Positions 5,805 to 12,501 of a DNA stretch of 12,501 nucleotides are shown here, in pieces (the stretch's first letter is position 1; each line of letters opens with the position of its first letter). The DNA is from Clostridiales bacterium (GTDB taxonomy: Bacteria > Bacillota > Clostridia > Oscillospirales > QAMX01): the NCBI GenBank assembly GCA_016285815.1, contig JAEERN010000062.1, positions 1 through 12,501 of the forward strand, in the 5' to 3' direction. The notes beneath the pieces were generated by a model. The model saw nothing but the letters and a program-made list of their open reading frames with translations, had not been told where the DNA came from and did no database searches. A program made the translations under genes and the position numbers.

Positions 5805-7115
5805 ATGGACCGGATCTTCGTCGACTTTTCCCGCCCGGCGGGAAGCGTGAAGCCCCTGCACGGCACGGGGAACTTTGCCCGGGGACACGGGGCGGACTTC
5901 CGCCGAGCGTCGATCCCCTTCTGCCGTCTTCACGACACCGAATACCCCTTCGGCTCCGGCGTCTACGTGGACGTGCACTGCGTCTTTCCCGACATGGACC
6001 GCGACCCCGCCGATCCGACGGCCTATCGCTTTTATCACACGGACCGCTATCTGCGGGAGATCGACGAGGCCGGGGCGCGGACCATCTACCGGCTGGGCGA
6101 GTCCATCGACCACCTTCCCCGGAAGACCTTCGTCCACCCCCCGCGGGACCCCGAAAAGTGGGCCGCGGTCTGCGAGGGCATCGTCGCCCACTTCACCGAG
6201 GGCTGGGCGGACGGGATGCGGCTGGACGTCCCCTATTGGGAGATCTGGAACGAGCCGGACAACGAGCCGGACCCGGCGAAAAACCCCATGTGGACGGGCA
6301 CGCCGGAGCAGTACTTCGCGCTGTACGCCGTGACGGCCCGGCGGCTCAAGAGGCGGTTCCCGCATCTGAAGATCGGCGGCTTTGCCAGCTGCGGCTTTTA
6401 CGCCGCGGCGGGCGCCGAGCCGGTCCCCGCCGCCCGCTCTTCGGACCGGGCCGAATACTTCCTGTGGTTCGCCGAAGAGTTCCTGCGCCGCGTCTCCGAC
6501 CCCGACTCCGGCGCGCCGCTGGACTTCTTCTCGTGGCACTCTTACGCCGACGAGCCCGCCGTCAACGCGCGCTTTGCGCGCTATGCCCGCAATCTGCTGG
6601 ACCGGTTCGGCCTGACGGACTGCGAGAGCATCCTCGACGAGTGGAACCCCCGCCCGGCGGGCCGGTGCTTCGGCCTGCCGGAGGACGGGGCCGCCGTGTT
6701 CGCCCACCTCTGCACGTTCCAGCGCGAGCCGGTGGACGCGGCCGCGTACTACGACGCCCAGCCGACGTCCTCTTACTGCGGTCTGTTCGACCTTCAGGGC
6801 CGCCCCCAGCCCGCCTGGGCCGCCTTCGAGGCCTTCGGCGAGCTCTTCCGCCTGGGGCGCTGCGCGGAGACGGTCTGCGCTCCCCCGCTGTACGCCGCGG
6901 CCGCCTCGGACGGGACGGCGCGCCTGCTGGCCGTCGGCAATCTGTCCGACCGCCCGCGGGAGCTTCGCTTCGACGCGCCGGACACCCGCCCCGTTTCGGC
7001 CCGTCTGCTCCACGGCGCGGCCTTCGGCCCCGCCGTTCCGGCAGAGCGCGGGCTCTCGCTGGCCCCGTGGCAGCTTGCGCTGATCTCCTTCGCCCCGGCG
7101 AAAATTGCCCCTTGA
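5805..7115 (+). CDS. GH39-like (clan A) retaining glycoside hydrolase, intracellular
   Basis: The 436-aa protein has the clan A (beta/alpha)8-barrel pattern. The acid/base Glu150 lies in WEIWNEPDNE at the end of strand 4 (Asn149-Glu150 pair), WHSY is at 244-247, and the probable nucleophile Glu279 lies in ILDEWNP. The N-terminal LHDTEYP segment (42-48) also resembles GH39 beta-xylosidases. The C-terminal 90 residues look like the beta-rich accessory domain of such enzymes. No signal peptide or membrane segment is present, so it acts on an imported or internally made glycoside. The start is set by AAGGAGG (5789-5795), nine bases before the ATG. It follows the lipid operon behind a hairpin and has no visible promoter of its own. 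The substrate (xyloside, uronide or other) cannot be read; family call fairly sure. Confidence 0.82.
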   Translation: MDRIFVDFSRPAGSVKPLHGTGNFARGHGADFRRASIPFCRLHDTEYPFGSGVYVDVHCVFPDMDRDPADPTAYRFYHTDRYLREIDEAGARTIYRLGESIDHLPRKTFVHPPRDPEKWAAVCEGIVAHFTEGWADGMRLDVPYWEIWNEPDNEPDPAKNPMWTGTPEQYFALYAVTARRLKRRFPHLKIGGFASCGFYAAAGAEPVPAARSSDRAEYFLWFAEEFLRRVSDPDSGAPLDFFSWHSYADEPAVNARFARYARNLLDRFGLTDCESILDEWNPRPAGRCFGLPEDGAAVFAHLCTFQREPVDAAAYYDAQPTSSYCGLFDLQGRPQPAWAAFEAFGELFRLGRCAETVCAPPLYAAAASDGTARLLAVGNLSDRPRELRFDAPDTRPVSARLLHGAAFGPAVPAERGLSLAPWQLALISFAPAKIAP

Positions 7116-7140
7116 AACGGCGCGGGAAATCGGGTATAAT
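7112..7140 (+). promoter_or_regulatory. Cyclophilin promoter, -35 overlapping the glycosidase stop codon
   Basis: TTGAAA at 7112-7117 and TATAAT at 7135-7140 are 17 bp apart. The TGA stop of the glycosidase (7113-7115) lies inside the -35 box. Transcription would start near 7147, giving a leader of about 65 bases. Confidence 0.88.
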
Positions 7141-7211
7141 ACGCATGTGACCGCGCGGAACGCGCTTTTCCGCCCCCGCGCGCCAAATCCAAAGACAACG
7201 GAGAGACGGAC

Positions 7212-7682
7212 ATGATCATCATCGAAATGGAAAACGGCAAAAAGATCTCCATCGAGCTGGACCCCGCCAGCGCACCCATCACCTGCGCCAACTTTGAAAA
7301 GCTGGTGGACAGCGGCTTTTACGACGGCCTGACCTTCCACCGCGTCATCAAGGGCTTTATGATCCAGGGCGGCGACCCCAAGGGCAACGGCATGGGCGGC
7401 CCCGGCTGGACCATCAAGGGCGAGTTCGCCTCCAACGGCGTGCCCAACCCCATCAGCCACCTGCGCGGCGTCATCTCCATGGGCCGCACTTCCGAGCCGG
7501 ACTCCGCCGGCAGCCAGTTCTTCATCGTCCACGAGGACTCGACCTTCCTGGACGGCGAATACGCCGCCTTCGGCCGCGTGGTGGACGGGATGGACGCCGT
7601 GGACGAGATCGCCGAGACCTCGACCGACTATCGCGACAAGCCCCGCAAGGAGCAGAAGATGAAGCGCGTCTACCGGGTCTGA
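7212..7682 (+). CDS. Cyclophilin-type peptidyl-prolyl cis-trans isomerase
   Basis: The 156-aa protein is a single cyclophilin domain without signal peptide, so it is cytosolic, and it would speed proline isomerisation during protein folding. The active-site strand is FHRVIKGFMIQGGD (42-55), holding the catalytic Arg44 with Phe49, Met50 and Gln52. GSQFFI (100-105) supplies the hydrophobic pocket. The position of the cyclosporin-contacting Trp of human CypA is Phe112, as in many bacterial forms, and the following active-site His is Tyr117. A GGAGAG (7200-7205) precedes the ATG. It is a single-gene transcript with its own promoter and a strong terminator. Confidence 0.95.
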   Translation: MIIIEMENGKKISIELDPASAPITCANFEKLVDSGFYDGLTFHRVIKGFMIQGGDPKGNGMGGPGWTIKGEFASNGVPNPISHLRGVISMGRTSEPDSAGSQFFIVHEDSTFLDGEYAAFGRVVDGMDAVDEIAETSTDYRDKPRKEQKMKRVYRV

Positions 7683-7698
7683 CGTCCCGCTTTTCCCG

Positions 7699-7733
7699 CC
7701 GCCGGAGAGGGCTCTCCTCTCCGGCGGTTTTTT
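7699..7733 (+). terminator. Terminator after the cyclophilin gene
   Basis: CCGCCGGAGAGG (7699-7710) and CCTCTCCGGCGG (7716-7727) form a perfect 12-bp stem around the loop GCTCT. Six T residues follow. Confidence 0.95.
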
Positions 7734-7806
7734 ATCCGTTTCATCGAATATTTTTCCAAATTATTTCAGAGACTCCGGATTTATTCAACTCTTTTTTAAA
7801 AATTCA

Positions 7807-7835
7807 TTGACAGGCGGCGCGGAAAGGTCTATAAT
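7807..7835 (+). promoter_or_regulatory. Perfect consensus sigma-A promoter of the symporter operon
   Basis: TTGACA (7807-7812) and TATAAT (7830-7835) are 17 bp apart, matching both consensus boxes exactly. The 65 bases upstream, from 7735, are AT-rich with A and T runs and could act as an UP element. Transcription would start near 7842, leaving a leader of about 66 bases with GGAGG at 7895-7899. Confidence 0.95.
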
Positions 7836-7907
7836 CAAACCAAGCCTCCCGCGGACCCCTTCCCGGAAGGCTCTGTTTCTCAAAACGACTGTACGGAGGT
7901 AGCAACT

Positions 7908-9260
7908 GTGAAAACGCTTTCCAAGGGAAAAGTCTGGTGCTTTGCCGTGGGACAGCTGGGCTGGTCCCTTCTGGCCGCGCTGCTGTCCAGCTGGCTCGTC
8001 AACTATTACCAGCCCGACGAGGCCGCGCTGGCCGCGGGGCAGCCCGTCTTCATCCCCCAGGGCCGCGTCATCCTCGGCCTGTTGACCATTCTGGGCGCCA
8101 TCACCGCCTTCGGCCGCGTCTTCGACGCCGTCACCGACCCGCTGATCGCGTCGGCCTCGGACCGCAGCCGCCGGCCCGCCGGGCGGCGCATCCCCTTCAT
8201 GCGCTTCGCGGCGTTCCCCTTCGCCCTCGTCACGGTGCTGACCTTCTGGTCCCCGCTGAACAAGGAATCCTGGATCAATGCGGCGTTTCTCTTCGTCATG
8301 GTCACGCTGTTCTACTTCTTCATGACCATGTACTGCACGCCGTACACCGCCCTGATCCCCGAGCTGGGCTCGACCCAGTCCCTGCGCCTCACCATCTCGA
8401 CCTCCATCTCCTTCACGTACATCGCCGGTATGGCCATCGCCTATCTGGCCCCCGTCATCTGGGGCTTCCTCGAGCCGTCGCTGGGGCGCGTGCTGGCCAT
8501 CCGTCTGACCTTTACGGGCATGGCGCTGATCGGCATGGTCTGTATGTTCGTCCCGGTGTTCACCATCAGGGAAAAGGACTATATCGACGTGGTCCCGACG
8601 CAGGGCACGGCGTTCCACTCGCTGGCGGCCACCTTTAAAAACCGCGAGTTCCGCGTGTTCGTCGCCTCGGACGTGGCTTACTTTTTGGGCATCACCATGT
8701 TCCAGACTGCGCTGCCCTTCTTCGTGACCTCTCTGCTGAAGCTGGACGAGAGCATGTCCACTGTCTACTTCGTGCTGATGACGGCGCTGTCGCTGATCTT
8801 CTACATCCCCATCAACAAGCTGACGCCGAAGCTCGGCAAGAAGAAGCTGATCCTCATCGCCTTCGGCATCTTCACCGTCTGCTTCCTCTATTCGGCCCTG
8901 TTCGGCAGCACGCTGCCCATCCCGCCCACGGTCCAGGGCTATATCCTCTGCGCCGCGGCCGCCCCGGCCATGGCCATCTTCGGCATCCTGCCCCAGGCGG
9001 TGGTGGCGGACATTGCCGAAAGCGACGCCATCCGCACCAGCGAGAACCGCTCGGGCATGTTCTACGCCGCCCGGACCTTTGCCTTCAAGCTGGGCCAGAG
9101 CATCGCCATGCTGCTGGTGACCGCCTTTGCCACCATCGGCCATGACACCGGCCTGGGCTATCGCATCACCGCCATCGCCGCCGCCGCGGTCTGCCTGCTG
9201 GGCGGCCTGCTGTTCCTGCTCTACAACGAGAAGAAGATCTATTCGGAGATCAAAAAATGA
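7908..9260 (+). CDS. MFS transporter of the glycoside-pentoside-hexuronide:cation symporter (GPH) family
   Basis: The 450-aa integral membrane protein has about twelve hydrophobic segments. The GPH signature FDAVTDPLIASASDRS lies between helices 2 and 3, with conserved Asp residues that in the melibiose carrier help bind cation and sugar. The following basic loop SRRPAGRRIP and the conserved PYTALIPEL after helix 4 are also typical. It would import a glycoside or sugar with Na+ or H+. Translation starts at a GTG, chosen because GGAGG at 7895-7899 sits eight bases upstream and the family's N-terminus begins there. It shares an ATGA overlap with the next gene, an alpha/beta hydrolase, so the two are coupled. 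The substrate is unknown; some members carry non-sugar compounds. Confidence 0.92.
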   Translation: MKTLSKGKVWCFAVGQLGWSLLAALLSSWLVNYYQPDEAALAAGQPVFIPQGRVILGLLTILGAITAFGRVFDAVTDPLIASASDRSRRPAGRRIPFMRFAAFPFALVTVLTFWSPLNKESWINAAFLFVMVTLFYFFMTMYCTPYTALIPELGSTQSLRLTISTSISFTYIAGMAIAYLAPVIWGFLEPSLGRVLAIRLTFTGMALIGMVCMFVPVFTIREKDYIDVVPTQGTAFHSLAATFKNREFRVFVASDVAYFLGITMFQTALPFFVTSLLKLDESMSTVYFVLMTALSLIFYIPINKLTPKLGKKKLILIAFGIFTVCFLYSALFGSTLPIPPTVQGYILCAAAAPAMAIFGILPQAVVADIAESDAIRTSENRSGMFYAARTFAFKLGQSIAMLLVTAFATIGHDTGLGYRITAIAAAAVCLLGGLLFLLYNEKKIYSEIKK

Positions 9261-10186
9261 GAGCCTATCTGACCGAGACCGACTACGCCCGCCGGATGGA
9301 CGAGACGGTGCTGCCCTATCTCGCCGCCCGGCGGCAGGACCGCACCCTCGCCGGGTACGACGGCGTCGGGCTGTTCTGCTCGTGCTTTTCCGCCGACGAG
9401 CCCCGCGGCACGGTGACCGTCGTCCACGGCTTCACCGAGTCCATCGAGAAATACCGCGAGCTGATCTGGGTCTTTCTCTCCGACGGGCTCAACGTGGTCG
9501 TCTACGAGCAGCGGGGCCACGGCCGCTCTCACCGGGACGTGGCCGACAAGAAGCTGACCCACGTGAACCGCTTCACGGACTACGTCAAGGACCTGGACCG
9601 GGTCCTGGCCCAGACCGCGGACTTCCGCACCGGGCCCCAGTATCTGTTCTCTCACTCCATGGGCGGCGCGGTCTCGGCGCTCTTTCTGGAAGAACGGCCC
9701 GCGGTCTTCGCCCGGGCCGTCCTGTCCTCGCCCATGATCGCACCGGCCCGCGGCGGCCTGCCCGCCTGGGCGACCCGCGCCGGCTTCAAGTTTTTCCTGG
9801 GCCTGCGTCTGGACCGCCGCCGGATGATCACGCCGGCCGGTGCGGCGGACGGGCCCGTGCCCGTCCGCGCGGCGTACTTCGAGTCGCTCAAACAGAGCTC
9901 GCCGGACTTTCAGAACGCCCACCCCACCCACCGCTGGGGCTACGAGGCCCAGATGGTGACGGGGAAGGTCCTCGCCCCCGGCAAGCCGGAGGCAGTCGTC
10001 ACGCCGGTCCTGCTGTTCTCCGCCGGACGGGACGGCGTCGTCCTGCCCGAGCCCCAGCAGGAGCTGGCCCGCCGTCTTCCGGACTGCACGCTGAAGACGA
10101 TCCCCGACGCCACCCACGAGATCTTCGCCATGGGTGACGCGATCCTGCACCCCTATCTGGACGACGTGCTGGACTTTTTCCGCTGA
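9257..10186 (+). CDS. Alpha/beta hydrolase, monoacylglycerol lipase / lysophospholipase-like
   Basis: The 309-aa product has the serine hydrolase fold typical of PldB and monoacylglycerol lipases. An oxyanion strand VVHGFTES (55-62) is followed by YEQRGHGRS (83-91), and the nucleophile Ser134 sits in SHSMGG. Asp259 lies in SAGRDGVV and His287 in DATHEIF. Residues 160-230 form the cap region expected to shape a pocket for an acyl chain. There is no signal peptide, so it is cytosolic or loosely membrane-bound. GGAG at 9245-9248 precedes the ATG, which overlaps the symporter stop as ATGA. Being coupled to a transporter suggests it hydrolyses an ester imported by that transporter, or deacylates a glycoside. 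The triad is clear; the substrate is not. Confidence 0.9.
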   Translation: MRAYLTETDYARRMDETVLPYLAARRQDRTLAGYDGVGLFCSCFSADEPRGTVTVVHGFTESIEKYRELIWVFLSDGLNVVVYEQRGHGRSHRDVADKKLTHVNRFTDYVKDLDRVLAQTADFRTGPQYLFSHSMGGAVSALFLEERPAVFARAVLSSPMIAPARGGLPAWATRAGFKFFLGLRLDRRRMITPAGAADGPVPVRAAYFESLKQSSPDFQNAHPTHRWGYEAQMVTGKVLAPGKPEAVVTPVLLFSAGRDGVVLPEPQQELARRLPDCTLKTIPDATHEIFAMGDAILHPYLDDVLDFFR

Positions 10187-10209
10187 CGCGCCCCTCTCCG
10201 CAAAACACA

Positions 10210-10251
10210 GACGGCCGGTCCCCGGGAAGGGGCCGGCCGTCTTTCTTTTTT
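10210..10251. terminator. Bidirectional terminator between convergent genes
   Basis: GACGGCCGG-T-CCCC (10210-10223) pairs with GGGGCCGGCCGTC (10229-10241) around the loop GGGAA, with one bulged T. The plus-strand tail is TTTC followed by six T residues. On the minus strand the tail holds TGTGTTTT, which is weaker. It ends both the hydrolase and the URO-D-family transcripts. Confidence 0.88.
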
Positions 10252-10255
10252 CGCT

Positions 10256-11293
10256 TCAGCTCCAGTAGAACGCGTACTTCTCCATGGCGTCCATCAGCGC
10301 GGCGATGTTCTCCAGCGACGGCCCGGGATAGCACCCGTGGACCATCATCAGGCCGCCCTGGGGCGTCGAGAGCTTTTCCACCTCTTCGCGGATCAGCGCG
10401 TCGATCTGCTGCGGTGTGCCCCGGACCGTGACGTCCTGGCGGTCGACGTCCAGCTCCAGCGCCAGACGGCCGAAAAAGCGGTCCCGGATCCAGTCGATCC
10501 CGTTGACCAGATCCTGCAGGTTCAGCACCTGGACCCCGCCGTCCACCAGATCGTCCGCCAGCAGACGGATGTCTCCGTCCGAGTGCATGGTGACGATCGC
10601 GCCGGCCCGCCGGGCCGGCTCCATGATCCGGCGGTAGGCCGGCAGGATATACCGCCGGAACTGGTCCGGCGACAGCATGGGCCCCACCTGCATCCCCAGA
10701 TCCTCGGGGTACCCCATGACCTGCGCCCCGGCGTCCAGCCACCGGCGCACCACAGCGAGGTTGAACTCGGTCAGCCCGTCGATCAGCTCGTCCAGCCGCT
10801 CGTCCTCGTCGGCCATGTCGAACATCAGGTTCTGGTATCCGCGCAGGTCGCAGAGCTGCAGGAACGTGTGCCCGTGGCGCAGGCCGCCCGCCCGGTACGG
10901 GGCCCGGTCCATCGCCGCTTTCACAGCGGCCCAATCCACGGGAAAGCGCCCGTCCGTCCGGTCCGGGTCCGGGAAGGAAAAGCGCTCCCGATCGGCCCAA
11001 TCCGCCAGCGGGTGCCGGACCACCGTTCCCAGCAGGCCCGGCTTGGCCGAGTGCCAGACGCAGCCCATGGCGTCGGTAAAGCTGGTCGACGGGTCGCTGT
11101 CCGGTCCCAGTTCCGGCGTGAAGGGAAGCTTCGGCCGCCGGAAGCCCGGGAACAGAAAGGGGTGGGCCTCCATCAGATCGCACAGCCGGTCCTGGGGATA
11201 GGCGAACCAGCAGGCGGGACTCAGCACGAAGTGCATGGGGATATGGTCCGGTTTTTCGAACAGCATGGCGCGCAGCTCATTGTGTTTCGACAT
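10256..11293 (-). CDS. Uroporphyrinogen decarboxylase (URO-D) family protein
   Basis: The 345-aa protein follows the URO-D/corrinoid methyltransferase barrel. It has an N-terminal KPDHIPMHF (14-22), a central PEDLGMQVGPMLSPDQFRR (196-214) with acidic residues at the substrate mouth, MHSDGDI (236-242), the LNLQDL segment (257-262) and GCYPG near the end (320-324). Zinc-dependent methyltransferases such as MtaA have H-x-C at the 237 position; here it is His237-Ser-Asp239, so the metal site may be changed or lost. No haem gene lies nearby, and true HemE differs, so it is more likely a methyltransferase-like or uncharacterised member. AGGAG lies 6 bases upstream of the ATG. It is downstream of yebC in the same direction, with a hairpin between. 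Family call sure, reaction unknown. Confidence 0.85.
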   Translation of the reverse strand: MSKHNELRAMLFEKPDHIPMHFVLSPACWFAYPQDRLCDLMEAHPFLFPGFRRPKLPFTPELGPDSDPSTSFTDAMGCVWHSAKPGLLGTVVRHPLADWADRERFSFPDPDRTDGRFPVDWAAVKAAMDRAPYRAGGLRHGHTFLQLCDLRGYQNLMFDMADEDERLDELIDGLTEFNLAVVRRWLDAGAQVMGYPEDLGMQVGPMLSPDQFRRYILPAYRRIMEPARRAGAIVTMHSDGDIRLLADDLVDGGVQVLNLQDLVNGIDWIRDRFFGRLALELDVDRQDVTVRGTPQQIDALIREEVEKLSTPQGGLMMVHGCYPGPSLENIAALMDAMEKYAFYWS

Positions 11294-11324
11294 GACTCTT
11301 CTCCTCTTTTCCCGTCTCTCACGG

Positions 11325-11363
11325 AAACCGCCGGGGCGGACAGGGGCCTGTCCGCCTCGGCGG
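11325..11363 (-). terminator. Hairpin between yebC and the URO-D-family gene
   Basis: Read on the minus strand, CCGCC-GA-GGCGGACAG pairs with CTGTCCGCC-CC-GGCGG around a four-base loop, with one 2x2 internal loop. Only TTT follows, so termination may be partial. No promoter is visible between it and the URO-D start, which fits attenuated read-through from yebC. Confidence 0.6.
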
Positions 11364-11400
11364 GATCGTCTGCAGCTTTTTTCCGTCCTTGCGCGGGGGC

Positions 11401-12135
11401 TCAGTCCTCGTCCGCGTCCTCCCAGTTGTGCCAGACGTTCTGAACGTCGTCGTTGTCGTCCAGCATCTCCAGCAGGCGGTTCATGTTCTTGACCTGATCC
11501 TCGTCCGACAGGGCCATGGTGTTCTGGGGGATCATCTTGACCTCGGCCTCGACGAACTCGTATCCCTGTTTTTCCAGCGCCTCGCGGACCGTGCCCAGCT
11601 CGTCCGGGTCGGTCAGGATCTCAAAGATCTCCTCGTCGGCGTTGATGTCCGCCGCCCCGGCGTCCAGCGCGGCCATGGTGACCTCGTCCTCATCCTGTCC
11701 GGCGTTTTCGATCACCAGGACGCCCTTGCGGTCGAACTGCCACGACACGCTGTTGGTCTGGCCCAGGTTGCCGCCGTTCTTGTCGAAATAGTGGCGCATA
11801 TCCGCCGCGGTCCGGTTGCGGTTGTCCGTCAGCGTCTCGACGATGACGGCGATCCCGCCGGGGCCGTAGCCCTCGTAAGTGATGTTCTCGAAGCTGGCGC
11901 CGTCGCCCTGGCCCGCATACTTGGTGATCATGCGGTTGATGTTGTCGTTGGGCACGTTCAGCGTCTTTGCCTTGGCGATGATGTCGCGCAGGCGGGAGTT
12001 GGAGACAGGATCCGGTCCCCCGTCCTTGACGGCGATGGCGATCTCGCGGCCGATCTTGGTGAAGACCTGGGCCCGCTTGGCGTCGCCGGCTTCTTTCTTG
12101 TGCTTGATGTTGTTCCACTTGGAGTGACCGGACAT
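11401..12135 (-). CDS. yebC: YebC/PmpR (TACO1) family protein
   Basis: The 244-aa product begins with the family signature MSGHSKWNNIKHKK and contains GREIAIAVKDGGPDP, then NVPNDNINRMI and YEGYGPGGIAVIVE in the expected order, with an acidic C-terminus. YebC proteins were long annotated as transcription regulators; recent work also links them to relieving ribosome stalls at proline runs. The start is the ATG at 12133-12135 because AAGGAG (12144-12149) lies eight bases upstream and the family N-terminus begins here; the open frame extends further but only through the promoter. It has an extended -10 promoter that overlaps the end of the upstream cca gene. Confidence 0.97.
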   Translation of the reverse strand: MSGHSKWNNIKHKKEAGDAKRAQVFTKIGREIAIAVKDGGPDPVSNSRLRDIIAKAKTLNVPNDNINRMITKYAGQGDGASFENITYEGYGPGGIAVIVETLTDNRNRTAADMRHYFDKNGGNLGQTNSVSWQFDRKGVLVIENAGQDEDEVTMAALDAGAADINADEEIFEILTDPDELGTVREALEKQGYEFVEAEVKMIPQNTMALSDEDQVKNMNRLLEMLDDNDDVQNVWHNWEDADED

Positions 12136-12210
12136 GGTTATGGCTCCTTCTTTTTCGGTTTGCGGTTCCGTTCCGCACCTTCCGCCGGCGACCCGCCGCC
12201 GGCCGTTTTC

Positions 12211-12239
12211 ATTATAGCACAGTTTTCCCGCTCTGACAA
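12211..12239 (-). promoter_or_regulatory. Extended -10 promoter of yebC, inside the end of cca
   Basis: On the minus strand TTGTCA (12239-12234) and TATAAT (12216-12211) are 17 bp apart. TGC directly before the -10 makes it an extended -10 promoter. The stop codon TAA of the upstream coding region lies inside the TATAAT. Confidence 0.92.
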
Positions 12240-12501
12240 GCCCCGCGTCCCTCCGCGGGGCTTTCGTTTTTCTCTTTTTCGGCAAATCCGGCCGCGATGC
12301 CGCCCGCCGCGGCCAACAGGGCCCCGCGCTCGTTTTCCAGCTCCTCGTCCACCACGCGCCGCAGCAGCTCGTTCAGCGTCCGGCCTGTCGCCGGGCCCTC
12401 CGGGATCCCCGCGTCCCGCAGATCCCTGCCGCCGACGGCCAGCTGCTCCAGCCGGACGCAGAGCCCCTCCGCAAGGATCGCGTCGGCCTCGGCCGCCGCC
12501 G
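12212..12501 (-). CDS. cca: CCA tRNA nucleotidyltransferase, C-terminal end (5' part outside window)
   Basis: Reading leftward from the window edge, an open frame of about 96 codons ends at TAA (12214-12212). It contains LAVGGRDLRDAGIPEGPATG followed by RTLNELLRRVVDEE. This matches the C-terminal tail domain of bacterial CCA-adding enzymes, where L-x-I-x-G-x-D-L...G-I-x-x-G-x-x-x-G-x-x-L-x-x-L is typical. These enzymes add or repair the CCA 3' end of tRNA. The last 35 or so residues are charged, not conserved and coded by the promoter and a hairpin of the neighbouring region. The catalytic head is outside the window, so the call rests on the tail motif only; a related poly(A) polymerase is the alternative. 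Confidence 0.72.
   Translation of the reverse strand, partial: AAAEADAILAEGLCVRLEQLAVGGRDLRDAGIPEGPATGRTLNELLRRVVDEELENERGALLAAAGGIAAGFAEKEKNESPAEGRGACQSGKTVL
12238..12271 (+). terminator. Terminator-like hairpin on the plus strand within the cca end
   Basis: AAGCCCCGCG (12238-12247) and CGCGGGGCTT (12254-12263) form a perfect 10-bp stem around a six-base loop. The plus-strand tail is T-rich (TTTCG then five T). On the minus strand, the direction of cca, no T run follows. No plus-strand gene ends here, so it would act only on antisense transcription, or it may be a coding-strand structure. Confidence 0.5.

Noticed and set aside
7153..7169. Small hairpin GCGCG-GAA-CGCGC followed by TTTT in the cyclophilin leader, resembling a terminator.
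   Set aside because: The stem is only 5 bp and sits just after the predicted start point; too weak to support a terminator or riboswitch.
4887..7532. A very long (881-codon) open frame on the minus strand opposite the reductase, glycosidase and cyclophilin.
   Set aside because: It is antisense to three genes with clear motifs, crosses a terminator and a promoter, has low-complexity composition (Gly, Ala, Arg, Val, His) and no known motif; high GC makes stop codons rare on the opposite strand.
7785..9143. A 452-codon minus-strand frame opposite the symporter.
   Set aside because: It is rich in charged residues (Asp, Glu, Arg, His, Gln) as expected from reading a membrane protein backwards, and has no family signature.
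12136..12285. An N-terminal extension of YebC.
   Set aside because: The family starts at MSGHSKW, a good ribosome site precedes that ATG, and the extension covers the promoter.

Overview
The window is strongly GC-rich and gene-dense. Promoters are close to the sigma-A consensus (TTGACA/TTGTCA, 17 bp, TATAAT), and most genes have a purine-rich Shine-Dalgarno and a hairpin-plus-T-run terminator. DegV, YebC, a GPH-type symporter, a URO-D-family protein and a small two-helix membrane protein together suggest a GC-rich member of the Bacillota (Clostridia-like gut or environmental anaerobe). This taxonomic call is an inference from gene content; there is no rRNA in the window. I see no tRNA, rRNA, CRISPR array, insertion sequence or phage gene.

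Layout. (1) 2-412: 3' end of a membrane protein with an Ala-Pro repeat, then a terminator. (2) 608-1477: DegV-type lipid-binding protein with its own promoter and terminator. (3) 1682-5720: a tight four-gene operon encoding an SCP2-like lipid-binding protein, a class III aminotransferase, a serine-palmitoyltransferase-like alpha-oxoamine synthase and a classical short-chain dehydrogenase. It is preceded by an extended -10 promoter with an 11-bp-phased GTTCACA direct repeat, and closed by a strong hairpin. (4) 5805-7115: cytoplasmic GH39-like glycosidase. (5) 7212-7682: cyclophilin, whose -35 box overlaps the glycosidase stop codon. (6) 7908-10186: GPH symporter and alpha/beta hydrolase (monoacylglycerol-lipase-like), translationally coupled behind a perfect consensus promoter. 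(7) Minus strand: the C-terminal end of a CCA tRNA nucleotidyltransferase (12501-12212), yebC (12135-11401) and a URO-D-family protein (11293-10256), converging on the hydrolase at a shared bidirectional terminator.

The most notable region is the operon at 1682-5720. The synthase carries sequence hallmarks of bacterial serine palmitoyltransferases rather than of glycine C-acetyltransferase or BioF. It overlaps a reductase that could perform the second step, reducing a 3-keto long-chain base. Together with the SCP2-like protein this looks like a pathway for a sphingoid-type or other amino-lipid. The added class III aminotransferase is not part of any sphingolipid route I know, so the product may be a non-canonical amino-lipid. 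The function is inferred from sequence families and gene order only.
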